From NCBI GenBank assembly GCA_006176705.1, contig QRFJ01000006.1, positions 5,855,954-5,919,953 on the forward strand: a stretch of 64,000 bases of DNA, in the 5' to 3' direction. Positions within the stretch are counted from its first letter, which is position 1. Each line of letters starts with the position of its first letter. A model generated the notes under the pieces. The model was given only the letters and a program-made list of their open reading frames with translations. It ran no database searches and had not been told where the DNA came from. The position numbers and the translations under genes were made by a program. The stretch comes from Cocos nucifera. Its lineage: Eukaryota; Streptophyta; Magnoliopsida; Arecales; Arecaceae. Shown here one piece after another: positions 39,000 to 50,068 of the stretch.

Positions 39000-40071
39000 G
39001 ACCTTCAAAGGCCGACTTCACATTATGAAAAGTGCACGAGAAAATCTATGGAAGTCATGTAGGAGCCAAGTTTCTATCATAAAACCTACTTCGGCAAGGA
39101 TACTATTGGCCGACCTTATACCATAATTCTATGGAGTATGTCAGAAAATATGACCGCTATCAGAAGAATGCAAACATACAAAGATAGTCGATCTCCGAGC
39201 TTACTCCGCTAAGCACACCTTGGCCATTTGCGCAGTGGGAAATGGACATACTTGGCCCTTTTTCGATGGCATTCAGACAACGAAAGTTCCTCCTGATCGC
39301 AATCGACTACTTCACCAAATGGATCGAAGCCGAACCACTAGCAAAAATTATCGAGATCAAGGTACAGAACTTCATCTGAAAGTCAATAATCTATCGGTTC
39401 GATCTGCTTCGAACTCTCATAACAGATAACGGGCAACAGTTCGCTGAGATGAGGTTCATCGAGTTCTACGATTATCAAAAATCTCCCACCATCTCACATC
39501 AGTAGCTCACCCACAGGAAAATGAGAAAGCTGAAATGACCAATCGGATTTGCTATAAGGCATCAAGACAAGGCTCGATAGAGCAAGGGGAGCCTAGGTGA
39601 ATGAACTCTACCACATTCTCTGGGCATACTGAACTACTCAAAGACTGTCGATTGGAGAAACACCATTCGCCTTGGCCTTTAGAATGAAGGCAGTCATCCC
39701 AATCGAACTTAAGCTCCCATCAGCATGGATCGTGAACTTCAACGAGCAGCATAACCCATAGGATCTTAGAGTCAACCTCGACCTGCTGGAAGAAAAAAGG
39801 AAGCCTAGGTTCGGATGACGACCTATAGATGAAGGACGGCTCGATACTATAACTCCAGAGTCAGAAGTAAAACATTTAGAGTGAGAGACTTAATACTTTG
39901 GCGAGCCGCCATCTCTCAGCCTCAGAGCCAAGAGAAGCTTGCCTCGAATTGGGAAGGCCCGTATGAAGTAGAGGAGGTCATCCGGTCCAAAATTTATCGT
40001 CTGAAGGAGCTCGGAGGAACAATGCTTCTACGACATTGGAACTCAGAAAATCTGAAGATGTACGATCAGTA
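39000..40071 (+). pseudogene. Decayed integrase
   Basis: Only fragments are readable in any one frame because of several stops and frameshifts. The WPFAQWEMDILGPF-like segment (about 39222-39262) and the ITDNGQQF segment near 39419 mark the catalytic core. The C-terminal part (39881-40071) reads KLASNWEGPYEVEEVIRSKI and LRHWNSENLKMYDQ, as in the C-terminus of Tat-branch integrases. Confidence 0.75.
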
Positions 40072-40159
40072 ATTTTCCTTCAATAAAACACATTCATTTC
40101 AACATTATTGTTTCTTGGTGCAAAAACTATGTAATGATAGGAAAGAAGCAACCAAAAGT

Positions 40160-40705
40160 GATCATGTTAGGAACAGGAGGAGAACCTCATCCTAACGTGA
40201 GCAAAGTCGAACGTCTCGTTTATTTTAGATGAGATGGGGGGAGAGACACTGACAACGACCCTTATATGCCTTCACAGTCCGCTAGGAATAGGAAGAGAAC
40301 CTCGTCCTAACATGAGCAAAGTCGAAGGCCTCGTTCATTTTAGACGAGATGGAGGGAGAGGCCCTAATAATGGCCCTTATATGCCCCCACAGCCTATTAG
40401 GAATAGGAGGAGAATCTCGTCTTAATGTGAGCAAAGTCGAAGGCCTCATTCATTTTAAATGAGATGGGGGGAGAGGCCCTGACAGCAGCCCTTATGTGCC
40501 TCCATAGCTCGTTAGGAACAGAAAGAGAACATCATCCTAACGTGAGCAAAGTCAAAGGCCTCATTCATTTTAAATGAGATGGAGGGAGAGGCCCTGACAA
40601 CGGCCCTTATGTACCTCCACAATCCATTAGGAACAAGAGGAGAACCTCGTCCTAACGTGAACAAAGTTGAAGGCCTCATTCATTTTAAACGGGATGAGAG
40701 GAGAG
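40160..40705 (+). repeat. ~115-bp tandem repeat, five copies, after integrase
   Basis: Copies start near 40168, 40283, 40398, 40513 and 40628. Each reads TTAGGAAYAGGAGGAGAACC, then CTAACGTGAGCAAAGTCGAA, GGCCTCATTCATTTTA, GAGATGGGGGGAGAGGC and a CCCTTATGTGCC segment. They lie between the end of the integrase and the polypurine tract, the usual place for variable tandem arrays in Tat elements. Non-coding. Confidence 0.85.
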
Positions 40706-40742
40706 GCTCCGACAACGGTCTCATTGTGCTCGACAACAATAG

Positions 40743-40950
40743 GAGATAAGATCTCTCCTGAGCTTCTACTTCGATAGGAGATAAGATCTCTTTCAACCTT
40801 GATTGGAGATAAGATCTCCTCCGAACTTCTACATCAACAGAAGATAAGATCTCCTTCAACCTTGGCTGGAGATAAGATCTCCCCTGAGCTTCAACATCTA
40901 CGTCAATAGGAGATAAGATCTCCGTCAACCTCGGTTGGAGATAAGATCTC
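40743..40950 (+). repeat. Seven-copy GAGATAAGATCTC array
   Basis: GAGATAAGATCTC or a one-base variant occurs at about 40743, 40778, 40806, 40841, 40869, 40909 and 40938. Each copy contains the palindrome AGATCT, and the copies are separated by alternating long and short spacers that include TTCAACCT or GAGCTTC. The array immediately follows the 115-bp repeats. No role is known to me. Confidence 0.85.
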
Positions 40951-41040
40951 CCTCGAGCTTCAACTCCAATGGGTGTAGAGTCCAGAAAAAGACTTCGGCA
41001 ATCGCATTTTTTGTACTTCCTTCCTTCGAATTTCGAACTC

Positions 41041-41057
41041 GAAAGTGGGGAGACTAT
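41041..41057 (+). other. Polypurine tract
   Basis: GAAAGTGGGGAGACTAT abuts the first base of the 3' LTR (41058). This is where the RNase H-resistant primer for plus-strand DNA synthesis sits in LTR elements. Confidence 0.7.
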
Positions 41058-41254
41058 TGTTGGGGATAAATTTTGCTCTTATCGAAGTTCAGTCTGATGC
41101 TTAGCCTAACACAATCGATAATCATGGAAGAGCTTCAATCGAAAATTCTCTCTCCAACGGTCGAGCCCCACCCGATCTCCTCCAGCGGTCGAACTAATTC
41201 AGTAGCCAAACTCCTCCAGCGGTCGATCCCCAACCAAACTCCTCAGCGGTCGAA

Positions 41255-41790
41255 CTCCTTCCGAATTTCTCCTTCAGTCGGATACCTCCGAAAGTCGAAC
41301 TCTTTCCAAACTTCTTCTTCAGTCAGACTCCTATGGGAGCCGAACTCTTTTCGGATCTCTTCTTTAGTCGGACTTCTATGGAGCCGAACTCCTTCCGGAT
41401 CTCTCCTTCAGTCGGACTTCTGTAGGAGCCAAACTCCTTCCGGATCTCTTCTTCAGTCGAACTCCTACGGAAGCCGAACTCCTTCCGAATTTTTCCTTCA
41501 ATCGGACTGCTACAGGAGCCGAACTCCTTTCGAATTTCTCCTTTAGTCGGACTCCTACGGGACCGAACTTCTTCTGGATCTCTCCTTCAATCAGACTCCT
41601 ATGGGAGCCGAACTTCTTTCGGATCTCTCCTTCAGTCGGACTCCTATGGGAGCCAAACTCCTTCCGGATCTCTCCTTCAGTCGGATTTCTACAGGAGCCG
41701 AACTCCTTTCGGACTCTTCTTTCAATCGAATTTCTATAGAAGTCGAACTCCTTCCGAACTTTTCCATCAGTTGGACTCCTCCTGAACTAC
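41255..41790 (+). repeat. ~45-bp tandem array in the 3' LTR (about 12 copies)
   Basis: Same unit and about the same copy number as the array in the 5' LTR, with independent point differences and one-codon-sized indels. The equal number of copies suggests that it was present before insertion and has not expanded since. Confidence 0.88.
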
Positions 41791-42143
41791 TCCATCAGTC
41801 GAACTCCATCCACATTCCTCCAGTGGATTACTTCCAGATTTCAACTAGCATTTCTTCTGGATGATCCCCTCTAGCCGTGTTCCCTTTAGAAGTCCAAACT
41901 CCCCTGAAATTGATGTATGTCAAAGCTCTTCATCAATCAATGCCTGTTTCCTCCGAACTTCGACTATTAAATCTTAACGAACAGTCACTTCATTGCAACG
42001 GATACCACTCTCCATAACAAACTTTACGTGGTCCCGAGCGGCCTACTACCGAATGGCCACATCACAGTAATGGATATCTCTCTTCGTAACAAACTCCACG
42101 TGGCCCCGATCGACCCACTATCGGATGGTTACAATAAGCTCCA

Positions 42144-42153
42144 TCTATAAAAA
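42144..42153 (+). promoter_or_regulatory. TATA-like box of the 3' LTR
   Basis: TCTATAAAAA, identical to the box in the 5' LTR. It points toward the Fcf2-like gene 1.8 kb downstream. There is no sequence evidence that it drives that gene. Confidence 0.5.
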
Positions 42154-42387
42154 GGGATCTTCCAGATACATTTTTTCTAAGCTCTCTTTTTCTTTCCGAA
42201 ATCCTGCTGAATTCTTGCCTGAGCACTTCATTTCTATTGGCCAGAAGAGCTGACTTGATCGTCAGAGGGTCCTACCGGAGCCACCACCATCAACTTCAAA
42301 CGGGACTTTGTTTTATAGGTCACCGATGGTGACCTCTTTTTTTTCGATTCCGACTCGATCCGACGTCAACCAAATTCTGCACCAATA

Positions 42388-42392
42388 ATAAT
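42388..42392. repeat. Target site duplication, right copy (ATAAT)
   Basis: Exact repeat of 33232-33236, directly after the 3' LTR. Confidence 0.85.
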
Positions 42393-43982
42393 TAAATATA
42401 ATATAATTTTAAAAAAAAATTATGTAATATTTATTTTATTAAGGACTAGATTGAGAAACTTAGATAAAAATTGAAGACACGTGGTCGATGAAGAAATGGC
42501 ACATGATAGATAAAGATAAAAAATTTCATTTTAATATATAGCATAGATATATAACTTTATTGAAAATATTTTTATCATGTATGATTACCACGAAATATCA
42601 ATCTTTCATAGTATTTATTTTATCTTTTCTTCCTAAAAAATAAATATAAAATTTATTTATTTTTTAATATTTTTTTTATTTTTTTATAATAAAAATATAA
42701 TAATTTAATATTAAATTTATATCTTAAATGAAATGGACCCAAAAGAAATACGCAAAAGAAAGAACAAGAATTAATCAGATCACGGCCATTCATCGTACCC
42801 TATCCTTCTCTCTTGATTAATCAACGTGCATTGCATGTGTCCGGCACTAGCCGGTATTAACCTACCAGCCGAACCTATCATGGGATGCCAGTCGGATGGA
42901 TATTTCCGAGAATCCGATTCATCTTAGGTCCTAATAAAATCCGTTTAGTATATCCCGTAGGATCTTGGATTTAACGAATTTGGAATGGATTTGGGATTTG
43001 TTTTTAGATACCACGCTGGTACAAAACCCTAGCCATCGTCTGACCTCTCCAGCCTTTTCCTATTCGGCAGCCTCTCCTACCCCTCCCACCCGATTGAGAG
43101 TCCAAGGTCTAACCTTTCCAGCCTTTCCTATTCGGCCGCCACTCCTACCCCTCCCACTCCAAGGACGGAAAATAAAAGGATAAGGTTCCCTATTCGGCCG
43201 CTCCAAGCCACCCACCCGATTAAGAATCCTGAGGACGGAAAAAACAAAGGAAAAACCGGGGGAACACCAAGCAAAAATCAAGGAAAATAAAGGAAAAGCG
43301 GGAAAAATTGAAAGGTAAGACCTTTTCTGATTTTTTTTTTTTTCTTTTCGCTTCTTTTTCTTTTCATTTCGTTCTCTTTCTTCGGAGATCTGTCGGAAAG
43401 GAGAGCCTGAGGGAGATCGGACGGATTTCTTGGTTCCAGTTGGGGTTGTTGCTCGAGACTTTATTGGAGTTGGAGTTGTGGCGGTGTGATTTGACTGAGG
43501 TTTCGAGAGCTTAATGTTGGTAGCATGATATGATATTTTTGTAGGGTTTGGGGAATTTTGATCCGAAGGATTCTTCTTTCTATTTACGGTGGAGTTCTGT
43601 GTTTAGGGTAAATCGGGCGGGTTCGGGTACGGGGGTATACCAATTTCAAGTGGAGCGGGTTCGGGGTTTTTGGTTAATTTCGTAATCGGGTATGGGGCGG
43701 GTTCGGGTAGTAAGATTTTAAACGGGTTCGGATACCCAATTTTTGCGGGTAATCAACCCGTTTCTATCCGTATGCTGCCGCTGCCGGCTGCCCTACCCCT
43801 TTGTCTTCCGCCGCCTCGACTCGTCCCCCCCCCCCCCCCCCCCCCCTCTCTCTCTCCGTTTCTTCTCGCTCGGTGCCCTAATTCCTGAACCCCATCCGTT
43901 GCACCGTGCCCTAAAACCAGGTGCCTGCGAATACTTTTTGGGTAATTCCATTGTTTGATTCGTTCAGCTTCGTTTCAATCAG
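42393..43982 (+). promoter_or_regulatory. Promoter, 5' leader and probable leader intron of the Fcf2-like gene
   Basis: AT-rich to about 42720, then gene-like composition. A ~72-bp unit with CCTATTCGGC and CTCCTACCCCTCCCAC occurs in two full copies and one partial copy (about 43038-43240). A good donor (GAAAG|GTAAGA, intron from 43315) and a pyrimidine-rich acceptor one base before the ATG (intron end 43982) suggest an intron of about 670 bp in the 5' leader. Inside that intron are a GGGTTCGGGTACGGG-type repeat segment (43600-43765) and a run of 22 C. The intron is inference. Confidence 0.5.
43825..43856. repeat. C22 homopolymer followed by (TC)n
   Basis: Twenty-two consecutive C residues followed by TCTCTCTCTC, 128 bp upstream of the Fcf2-like ATG. 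The exact length may be affected by sequencing or assembly. Confidence 0.85.
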
Positions 43983-43983
43983 G

Positions 43984-46804
43984 ATGCCACAAGAAATTTC
44001 GGCAATTGGTCTTTCTTGGGCTCCAAAGGTGCCTCCTTTAACCAGTGGGACCAAAAACAGCCCCGAGAAATTGTCCGGCCAAACAAAAGATTCTGTTTGG
44101 AGATCTGACAACGAACTCGTGGACGGATTGTATGTTCCTCCTGCTGATCCGCGAAAGTTGAATAAATTGCTGAAGAAAAATGTTAAAGATACTGCTGGCG
44201 GAAGCTGGTAAGTGGATGCCAAACTCTATTAATCTTTAACCATTGTCAATTAATTAGGGTTTTTGATGATTATTTGTGGCATAGGTTTGATATGCCTGCT
44301 CCTACTATCACTCCGGAGCTAAAGAAAGATCTTGAGATTCTCAAGGTAGCTTCTCCTCACTTATATAAATATATTTTAAATTCATCAAATCATTGATATT
44401 TTGATTGATTCATATTTTGGTTCGAAGGTTTGGATGCATTGTATCTTTGCAATAAATAAAATGGAGGTATCATGTTTTAAAGTTCTTGGGGTAGCAAAAA
44501 TGTTCCCAGAAGATTTTTCTGCATAGATGAACGTTGGTTCACTGGCTTGTTGGGTAAATTTTCTATTTGCAACTCGAGTATGAGGTGTTGAATTGGACAG
44601 AGATGAGGGTATGGTGGATTATTTTGTTGTAGAATTTAGACAATTAGGTAGTGAGGAGTTGTGTGAACTCTCTCCCTGTGGTAGTAAGGACAAACCATAT
44701 AATCATGCATGAGAAGTTCCAGAGTCCATGCAAACAGTGTCCTCTCCATGTTATTTCCACAAACTAATGGGGCATGGATTCCTATTGCGTTCAAGAAGCT
44801 TCCTTTCCTGATAGTATCTTTTAAATTAGTGGGAACCTTATTTCAAGAATTTTAACAAGGGACAATATTTGTAGGAGGAAGTGATGCTCTGCAAGCTTGT
44901 GGAAACTTTATTCTCATATCCTTTGCTGTGATTCTGGCATATTTTATGACATAATCACCAGTACAAAGGTTTAGGTGCTGGCATGCCAACTGCACAACTC
45001 AAAACTTGATGGCCTGGAAGTGTCCTTCGCCTAGCAGGGATGGATAAAGTCAGGTCTGACAATTCAGTCATATGAAGCATGCTGAGAGATTGGGAGAAAT
45101 TGAGTCGTTGATGTGATTAGATGGGGGCTGATAACCTTGGCAAATATATACTTACATTCACCTCTTTTTATAGGATGGCTGTTGGACAATGGTGATTTGG
45201 GGCATTTGTAGTTTTTCATTTTTCTTTTTCTTTTTCTTTTTCTTTTTTTCCTTTCTTTTTGCCGCAATATCCTGCTTGGGGAGTTTCTATATACACAAGA
45301 CCACCCCTCTTTCCTGCGCTCCTTTTTTATTAAAAAACACCTCATGACAATATGACATAGTGGTTGGATGAATTTTATGGTTGATATTTGCTTCCGAGGC
45401 TTCTTGTGGATGTCATAGAGCTTGATATGCAATCCTCTAATTTTATTCATTAAATTGCATGTTAAAGAATTCTATTATTATCCACATTTATTAAATTATG
45501 ATGCCAATCTCAGGTAAGGTGCTAGAGCCTATGTACAATGTAGTTTAGATTCTTGATTGTTCATTGAAGATGCCATAGGATATTTGTCTGCTTTGTTTGC
45601 ACCTATTAGCTTGTTCCGGTCATAGATTTTGAAGGTTAGTGTTAGATAACGTTATTCTGATTAAGGTTTATTTTTTTATTTTTTATATTTTGTGCATTGA
45701 TAGGAACATGCATTTTTATCATCTTATTCTAGTTGTAATATGTGCAAATATGATGTCTAAATTATTTAGCTTCCTAGACAGTATATATGCTGTAAGGATG
45801 TGTATGTGCTTCTTGTACTCATTAGTTTATTATAATTCAAAATATTGAAATTGGCTATCAGAGAACATTTAAGTTTTGTGTACGGGGTTTAAATTTTATT
45901 ATGTCTGATGCATGGGTTGTTTCCAATCACTTCACTTTTGTGCTGCAGCTAAGGAGTGCTATTGATCCAAAAAGGCACTTCAAAAAGGGAGAGAAGTCCA
46001 AGGGCCTCCCAAAGTATTTTCAGGCAAGTTGCTTTTCTGCAGTGGTCGAAACATCTTTAATTGCCAATCTGGCCTTATTTCAAATGATTATTATGTTTGG
46101 TGAAAATCTGTTTAGGTGGGTACTGTTATTGAACCTGCATCTGAGTTCTTCTCGGGCAGGCTGACAAAGAAAGAGAGGAAGGCAACATTGGCGGATGAAC
46201 TGCTATCTGATCATACCTTTAAGTCTTATAGGTGAGACAATTTGATCTCTGGCATTCTCCAATAAACTTAGATTGCAATCTAGAATTTCAAGTGAAGTTT
46301 GACTCTACACTTGGATATCAAACTTTGGTTTAAAAAGTCTTGTCATTGTACATCCATGCCATTTGAAATTCTGGAGCAGGAGATCATGTCCAAAGCAGCC
46401 TGTTTTTTTAGACAGGTGAATTGTCTTGTAGTTATACAACCGGAGTGTGCAATGATGAATCCTGTCATGCCTACCGAATCTCTAATTCCAGATGCAATTT
46501 TGTTATCATCAATAACTGAAACTATTCTACCATATTCACTTTTATTATGGTAACTTCATCTTGCTTTTTTGTTTTTACAACAGTTACTAGGTCACCGAAA
46601 CTCATTAAATCTGCAAGGTAGTTGTTTTGGTGATTTATTTTTTTTATTCTTTTGTTAACATGGGTGCATTTCATGTCTCACAGAAAACGTAAGGTCCAAG
46701 AAATTGAGGAGCAACGTCAACCTGGTGGTGTTGATAAGTGGAAGATTAAAGGTCGACAGACATGGAAACGAGCCAAGCAAAGAAGGGAAAAAGCTGGACA
46801 TTGA
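43984..46804 (+). CDS. rRNA-processing protein Fcf2-like (5 coding exons)
   Basis: Probable nucleolar factor for early pre-rRNA cleavages leading to 18S rRNA, by homology to yeast Fcf2 and animal DNTTIP2/TDIF2. Exons 43984-44207, 44285-44345, 45949-46023, 46116-46231 and 46684-46804 join in frame to 198 residues. Motifs of the Fcf2 domain run from about residue 73 to 165: SWFDMPAPTITPELKKDLEI, LRSAIDPKRHFKK, PKYFQVGTVIEPASEFFSGR and LTKKERKATLADELLSD. The basic C-terminus KWKIKGRQTWKRAKQRREK probably mediates nucleolar targeting or RNA contact. The third intron uses a GC donor (CAG|GCAAGT) with a normal AG acceptor; the others are GT-AG. The ATG at 43984 starts MPQEISAIG; the longer frame upstream starts with GTG and probably lies inside a leader intron. 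I am confident of the family. The plant protein's exact step is known only by analogy. Confidence 0.92.
45215..45252. repeat. (CTTTTT)n simple repeat in an Fcf2-like intron
   Basis: About five CTTTTT units within the long second intron (44346-45948). The rest of that intron shows no gene or clear element. Confidence 0.8.
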
Positions 46805-48956
46805 ACTGATTGTTTGGATTCAAGAGAAGAGACTGATCAGTCAGATACAGAAACTCTCTCTTCCTTTTTCCATTTTTTTCTTTCTATTTTTGGAAGCAAC
46901 GATGTCATGACAAGGTTGGAGGATGTATGCCAACATTATTATCTGGAGGAGCCATTGTGTATCTAAATTTAACAGCCCTGTTTGGCATCTAATCGACGGT
47001 TGTGGAATGTGTAAAATCTATGATTGTCATTCGATCGGCTACATTTCATTTCTGTGGGGAACTGCATCATGGTTGATCCATGTTTGGATTTTTTTTGTTT
47101 CCCTGCCAGCTTTTTCATGCTGTGCAATCCATTAAAATTTTTCAGATTTTCACTCTTGTATGATTCTTGCACATATCACCTAGACACTCATGGTAAATCT
47201 TTCAATTTGGATGATGTCCTGGAAGTATATTGTCAGTGGATATTTATACGACTCAAGTGCAATTTGTCAGACGATAAATATTAGAAGTTTCAGTTTTCAG
47301 TCTTAAATTATAGTTGTGGCTCCTTGAATAGGCTAAAAATTTCACTGTCTGGACACCCAAGTCCTGCTGATTGTTATTATTATATTATAAAACTTGTATG
47401 ATTAAAAAATGCCAGCTCAGTCGTCTGGTTCATGCCTGTCTTCTTCTTAGCCATTTACGATGGTGGTCCAAACGCTGTCGCAGTTGCTCGTTCATCAAGT
47501 GTTTATGGGAAATGGCAATGCATTATTATAGGAACCAGTGATCATGATTGGTGGCATGTACAGCATGTTGGATATAATTTCTCCAACATCATAGAAATTC
47601 TAAAATTTGTGGCAACCGGCTTAGCGTTTGTTTTCCCGCTAGTAAAAGGTGGTTGCATTCTGAAATTTGCTTCTGGAAACTCTGAAGGTGGAAATGTGGA
47701 GGGTCAGAGTATTGGTACGACCTTTTTTTTTTTTAAAAAAAAATTTATATAAAAAGGTCATAGTTGCGGCCTAAAAGTATAATTATCAGAAGGACCAACT
47801 AAACAAAACCAGGGAAGTTGCAAGATACTACCAGACTTTTTTTGGACTCCACATTCGAGTTGATGGAATTCTTTTGTCAGTTTGCCGCCGTTCCAGAGGA
47901 TTCCATGCATATTTTTCAAAGGATCGGACGAGAGGCCATTTTTATTTCCTCGACTCTTTTGTCAACTCGTCCGCTGTTATTTGCAGACCATTTTGTCATG
48001 CGCCACAATATCATTAGCGATTTAAGGAGCATGTTCGTGACTTCGTCGGTTTGGGAAACACATTCTCACGTTGACGCGGGTTAGCCTGCTGATGTTGATT
48101 GTTTTCCCCATCTCGGGCGGCGCTCCCTGAATTCGGGTACAAATTGAAGTAAAGCATATTTGGTTCGCGTTTGGTATTGGAATTAAAATTGTAATGGTTT
48201 GGAAAGAGATTTGCTAATACTTGACCCATGACAGAAAGAATTTTAAATACTAAAAACAAAAATATATAAGGATTGAAATTTATTTTATTATTATTATTTT
48301 TAATCAAAAATAGAATGAGAATGAAATTTCTCTCAACTAAATGATTGGATGTTTTCCTATTTTCACTTTAGGATCCAACTCCCCCCAGCCAAATATGCTT
48401 CAATTCATTCACCGTTCATGCAATTCTTCAAGTGGTGTTGTTGGCAAGGGACCAAGTAGTTTAATATCATTAATATAGCACCCATTAAAATTATGTCCAG
48501 CTGGTTCGTATAATCTGGAATCGCAGTATCTTCATTTTAGTGTGCGTGTGTGCACCTAAACCTCTATTCTAGTTGTTTCCACCTTGGTGAGAAGGTGAGA
48601 ATGTTTTTTAGTTTACGTCATAATTTATCTTTTTCTAGAAACGAATCGACTTAAGTATCTTCCAAAAGTGCTCTTCAACTGTGCCGGGAGATGGAAGACC
48701 AACTTTATATGTAATCGTGGTGATTATGCCTAGACTTAACTCCCGTTCCTTAGAACAAAAAATCCACGGACCAAAACCGGGCGTAATGACCTGCGGTTTT
48801 GCTCACTTCCCTCGTTTCACCCATTACATAATACTTGCTTGAAACCGAATGCCTTCTGCTAATGTAAAAACCGACACCCTTCCTCACGATTGGACACAAG
48901 TCAACGACAAAAACAAATTCTCACAACAAACAAGTCAACCATCGGTTCCCGGATTG
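46805..48956. other. 3' flank of the Fcf2-like gene, one MITE, no recognised gene
   Basis: The first few hundred bases are probably the 3' untranslated region. Open frames at 47432-47752 and 47818-48084 give sequences that I cannot relate to any family, and neighbouring frames are equally open. A foldback element lies at 48142-48406. The ~170 bases before the pyruvate decarboxylase remnant may be its former promoter or leader, including GCGGTTTTGCTC near 48794. Confidence 0.5.
48142..48406. mobile_element. Foldback MITE, ~265 bp
   Basis: AAGCATATTTGG (48152-48163) is matched exactly by CCAAATATGCTT (48389-48400). Outside these, AATTGAAG is matched by CTTCAATT. Subterminal GGTATTGGAATTAAAATTG and ATTCTCATTCTA segments are typical of small plant MITEs. 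I could not fix a target duplication, so the class is open. Confidence 0.55.
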
Positions 48957-49073
48957 ATGGAGACCAAGGTCGGGTTGGTGGATGCAGCAGGGGAGCGGTG
49001 GGAGACCCCCTTCCACCTCATCGTCCCGGCGACCCCAGCCTCCGGCGTAGCGACGATGGCCACCCTCGGCTAA
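48957..49073 (+). pseudogene. Truncated 5' fragment of a pyruvate decarboxylase gene
   Basis: Thirty-eight codons and a TAA. The peptide begins METKVGLVDAA and ends PATPASGVATMATLG, which parallels MDTKIGSVDAA ... PAAPASGPAEATLG in the intact gene 4.5 kb downstream. The DNA also matches, for example CCCGGCGACCCCAGCCTCCG here against CCCGGCGGCCCCGGCCTCCG there, and the shared GCCACCCTCGGC. Similarity stops abruptly after ATLG, where the intact gene continues into its thiamine-diphosphate-binding domain. Nothing catalytic remains. It has about the same divergence in both codon and non-codon positions, which suits a non-functional relic. Confidence 0.8.
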
Positions 49074-50068
49074 TGAACCACATCCCGCCTCAAAGAGTTC
49101 TTAACCTGTAACTAACGAACCACATCCACCTCAAAATTTATTCATTAGATGACCAGATTCCCCTGCACAAACATTTCCAAAGAAACCCCACCACAAAATT
49201 TCTCGCATCCTGCCACCAAAGAATCCAATTTTTACCTCAATCTGCTGGCCAGTAAAATCCACGATCCAGGGTCCCACACTTCCATTATCTGCAAGGAATC
49301 GTGTGTGACATCCATTTTGCCCATGCTTGCACTCTTATTTCTAACCCGAAATTGCAATTAAGATAATTGGTTTTAGTCCAACTGAAGAACATCCTATATT
49401 TAACCATTGACCAGTCTAACTAGTAAGTGGAAATAAAATGTAACTGTTATCCGACTTTGGTAATTGCAGACAAAGCTATCGCTAATCGCTTGGTTCTGTA
49501 TCTCTCCTAGGCCGGCTTATCAGTACACATTGCCTGCAATCACATTTAAAAAATATCTAATTTTTGCAGTAAAATTTTTATTGTTTAAATATGAATGCAT
49601 GCCAACATGCTATCACAGCTTTAGAAAACAAATAATGTTATATTGATAGCACCCTCCAACCTACACTTTCTTCTAACGTAAGAGAAGCAATTGTAATTTA
49701 ATAAATCTGTTGCTGATACCTCGGATTAGATGTTAGAGGTAATTAATTTGCATATTGTATAGTATAAATTGTGATCTCACGGGAGTTCTAGAAACTGGCA
49801 GAAGGAATAATGGATGTAGTGATAGAGGACGGAGCAATGTGGACATGATTGAATTGGTGCAAACGTGTTATGTCCACGATTAAGAAGGCCTTGGTGATAA
49901 AAAGGGACTTTGTGGCGTGGTAGGGAGGACCAGATCTAGCACAACATGTTTAAGAATCAAGAGAAATGATTTAAATTGGATGACTTTGTCAATGGATGCA
50001 GCTCCCTCCTCTCAACTCTTTGGTTGGTTGATGCATGTAAACTATTAATTATTGTGGAATGGGATTGG

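Larger units (their letters stand above)
33237..42387 (+). mobile_element. Ty3/gypsy LTR retrotransposon, Tat-type (dual RNase H), decayed
   Basis: A complete element of about 9.15 kb: 5' LTR, primer-binding site, gag, protease, reverse transcriptase, RNase H, a second archaeal-type RNase H, integrase, tandem-repeat spacer, polypurine tract and 3' LTR. The domain order is that of Ty3/gypsy (integrase after RNase H). The extra RNase H-like domain is the hallmark of the Tat/Ogre/Retand branch. Coding frames are broken by many stops and at least one frameshift, so it cannot supply its own proteins. The two LTRs differ at roughly one base in nine over their first ~105 bases, mostly by transitions, so the insertion is old. 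Confidence 0.93.
41058..42387 (+). repeat. 3' LTR
   Basis: Begins with the canonical TGTTGGGGATAAA and ends ACCAATA, so the final CA has become TA. Length is 1330 bp. It has the same internal order as the 5' LTR: opening block, 45-bp tandem array, TATA-like box and terminal block. Confidence 0.9.

Noticed and set aside
40160..40950. A CRISPR-like array of repeats and spacers
   Set aside because: The units are direct tandem repeats within a plant retrotransposon. The sequences between motifs are themselves repeated, and there are no cas genes. CRISPR does not occur in plant nuclear genomes.
41073..41864. Long plus-strand frames in the 3' LTR as genes
   Set aside because: Same explanation as for the 5' LTR: translated 45-bp repeats with no domain.
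43921..43983. Upstream extension of the Fcf2-like reading frame
   Set aside because: It opens with GTG and probably lies inside the 5' leader intron, since a good acceptor sits one base before the ATG at 43984.
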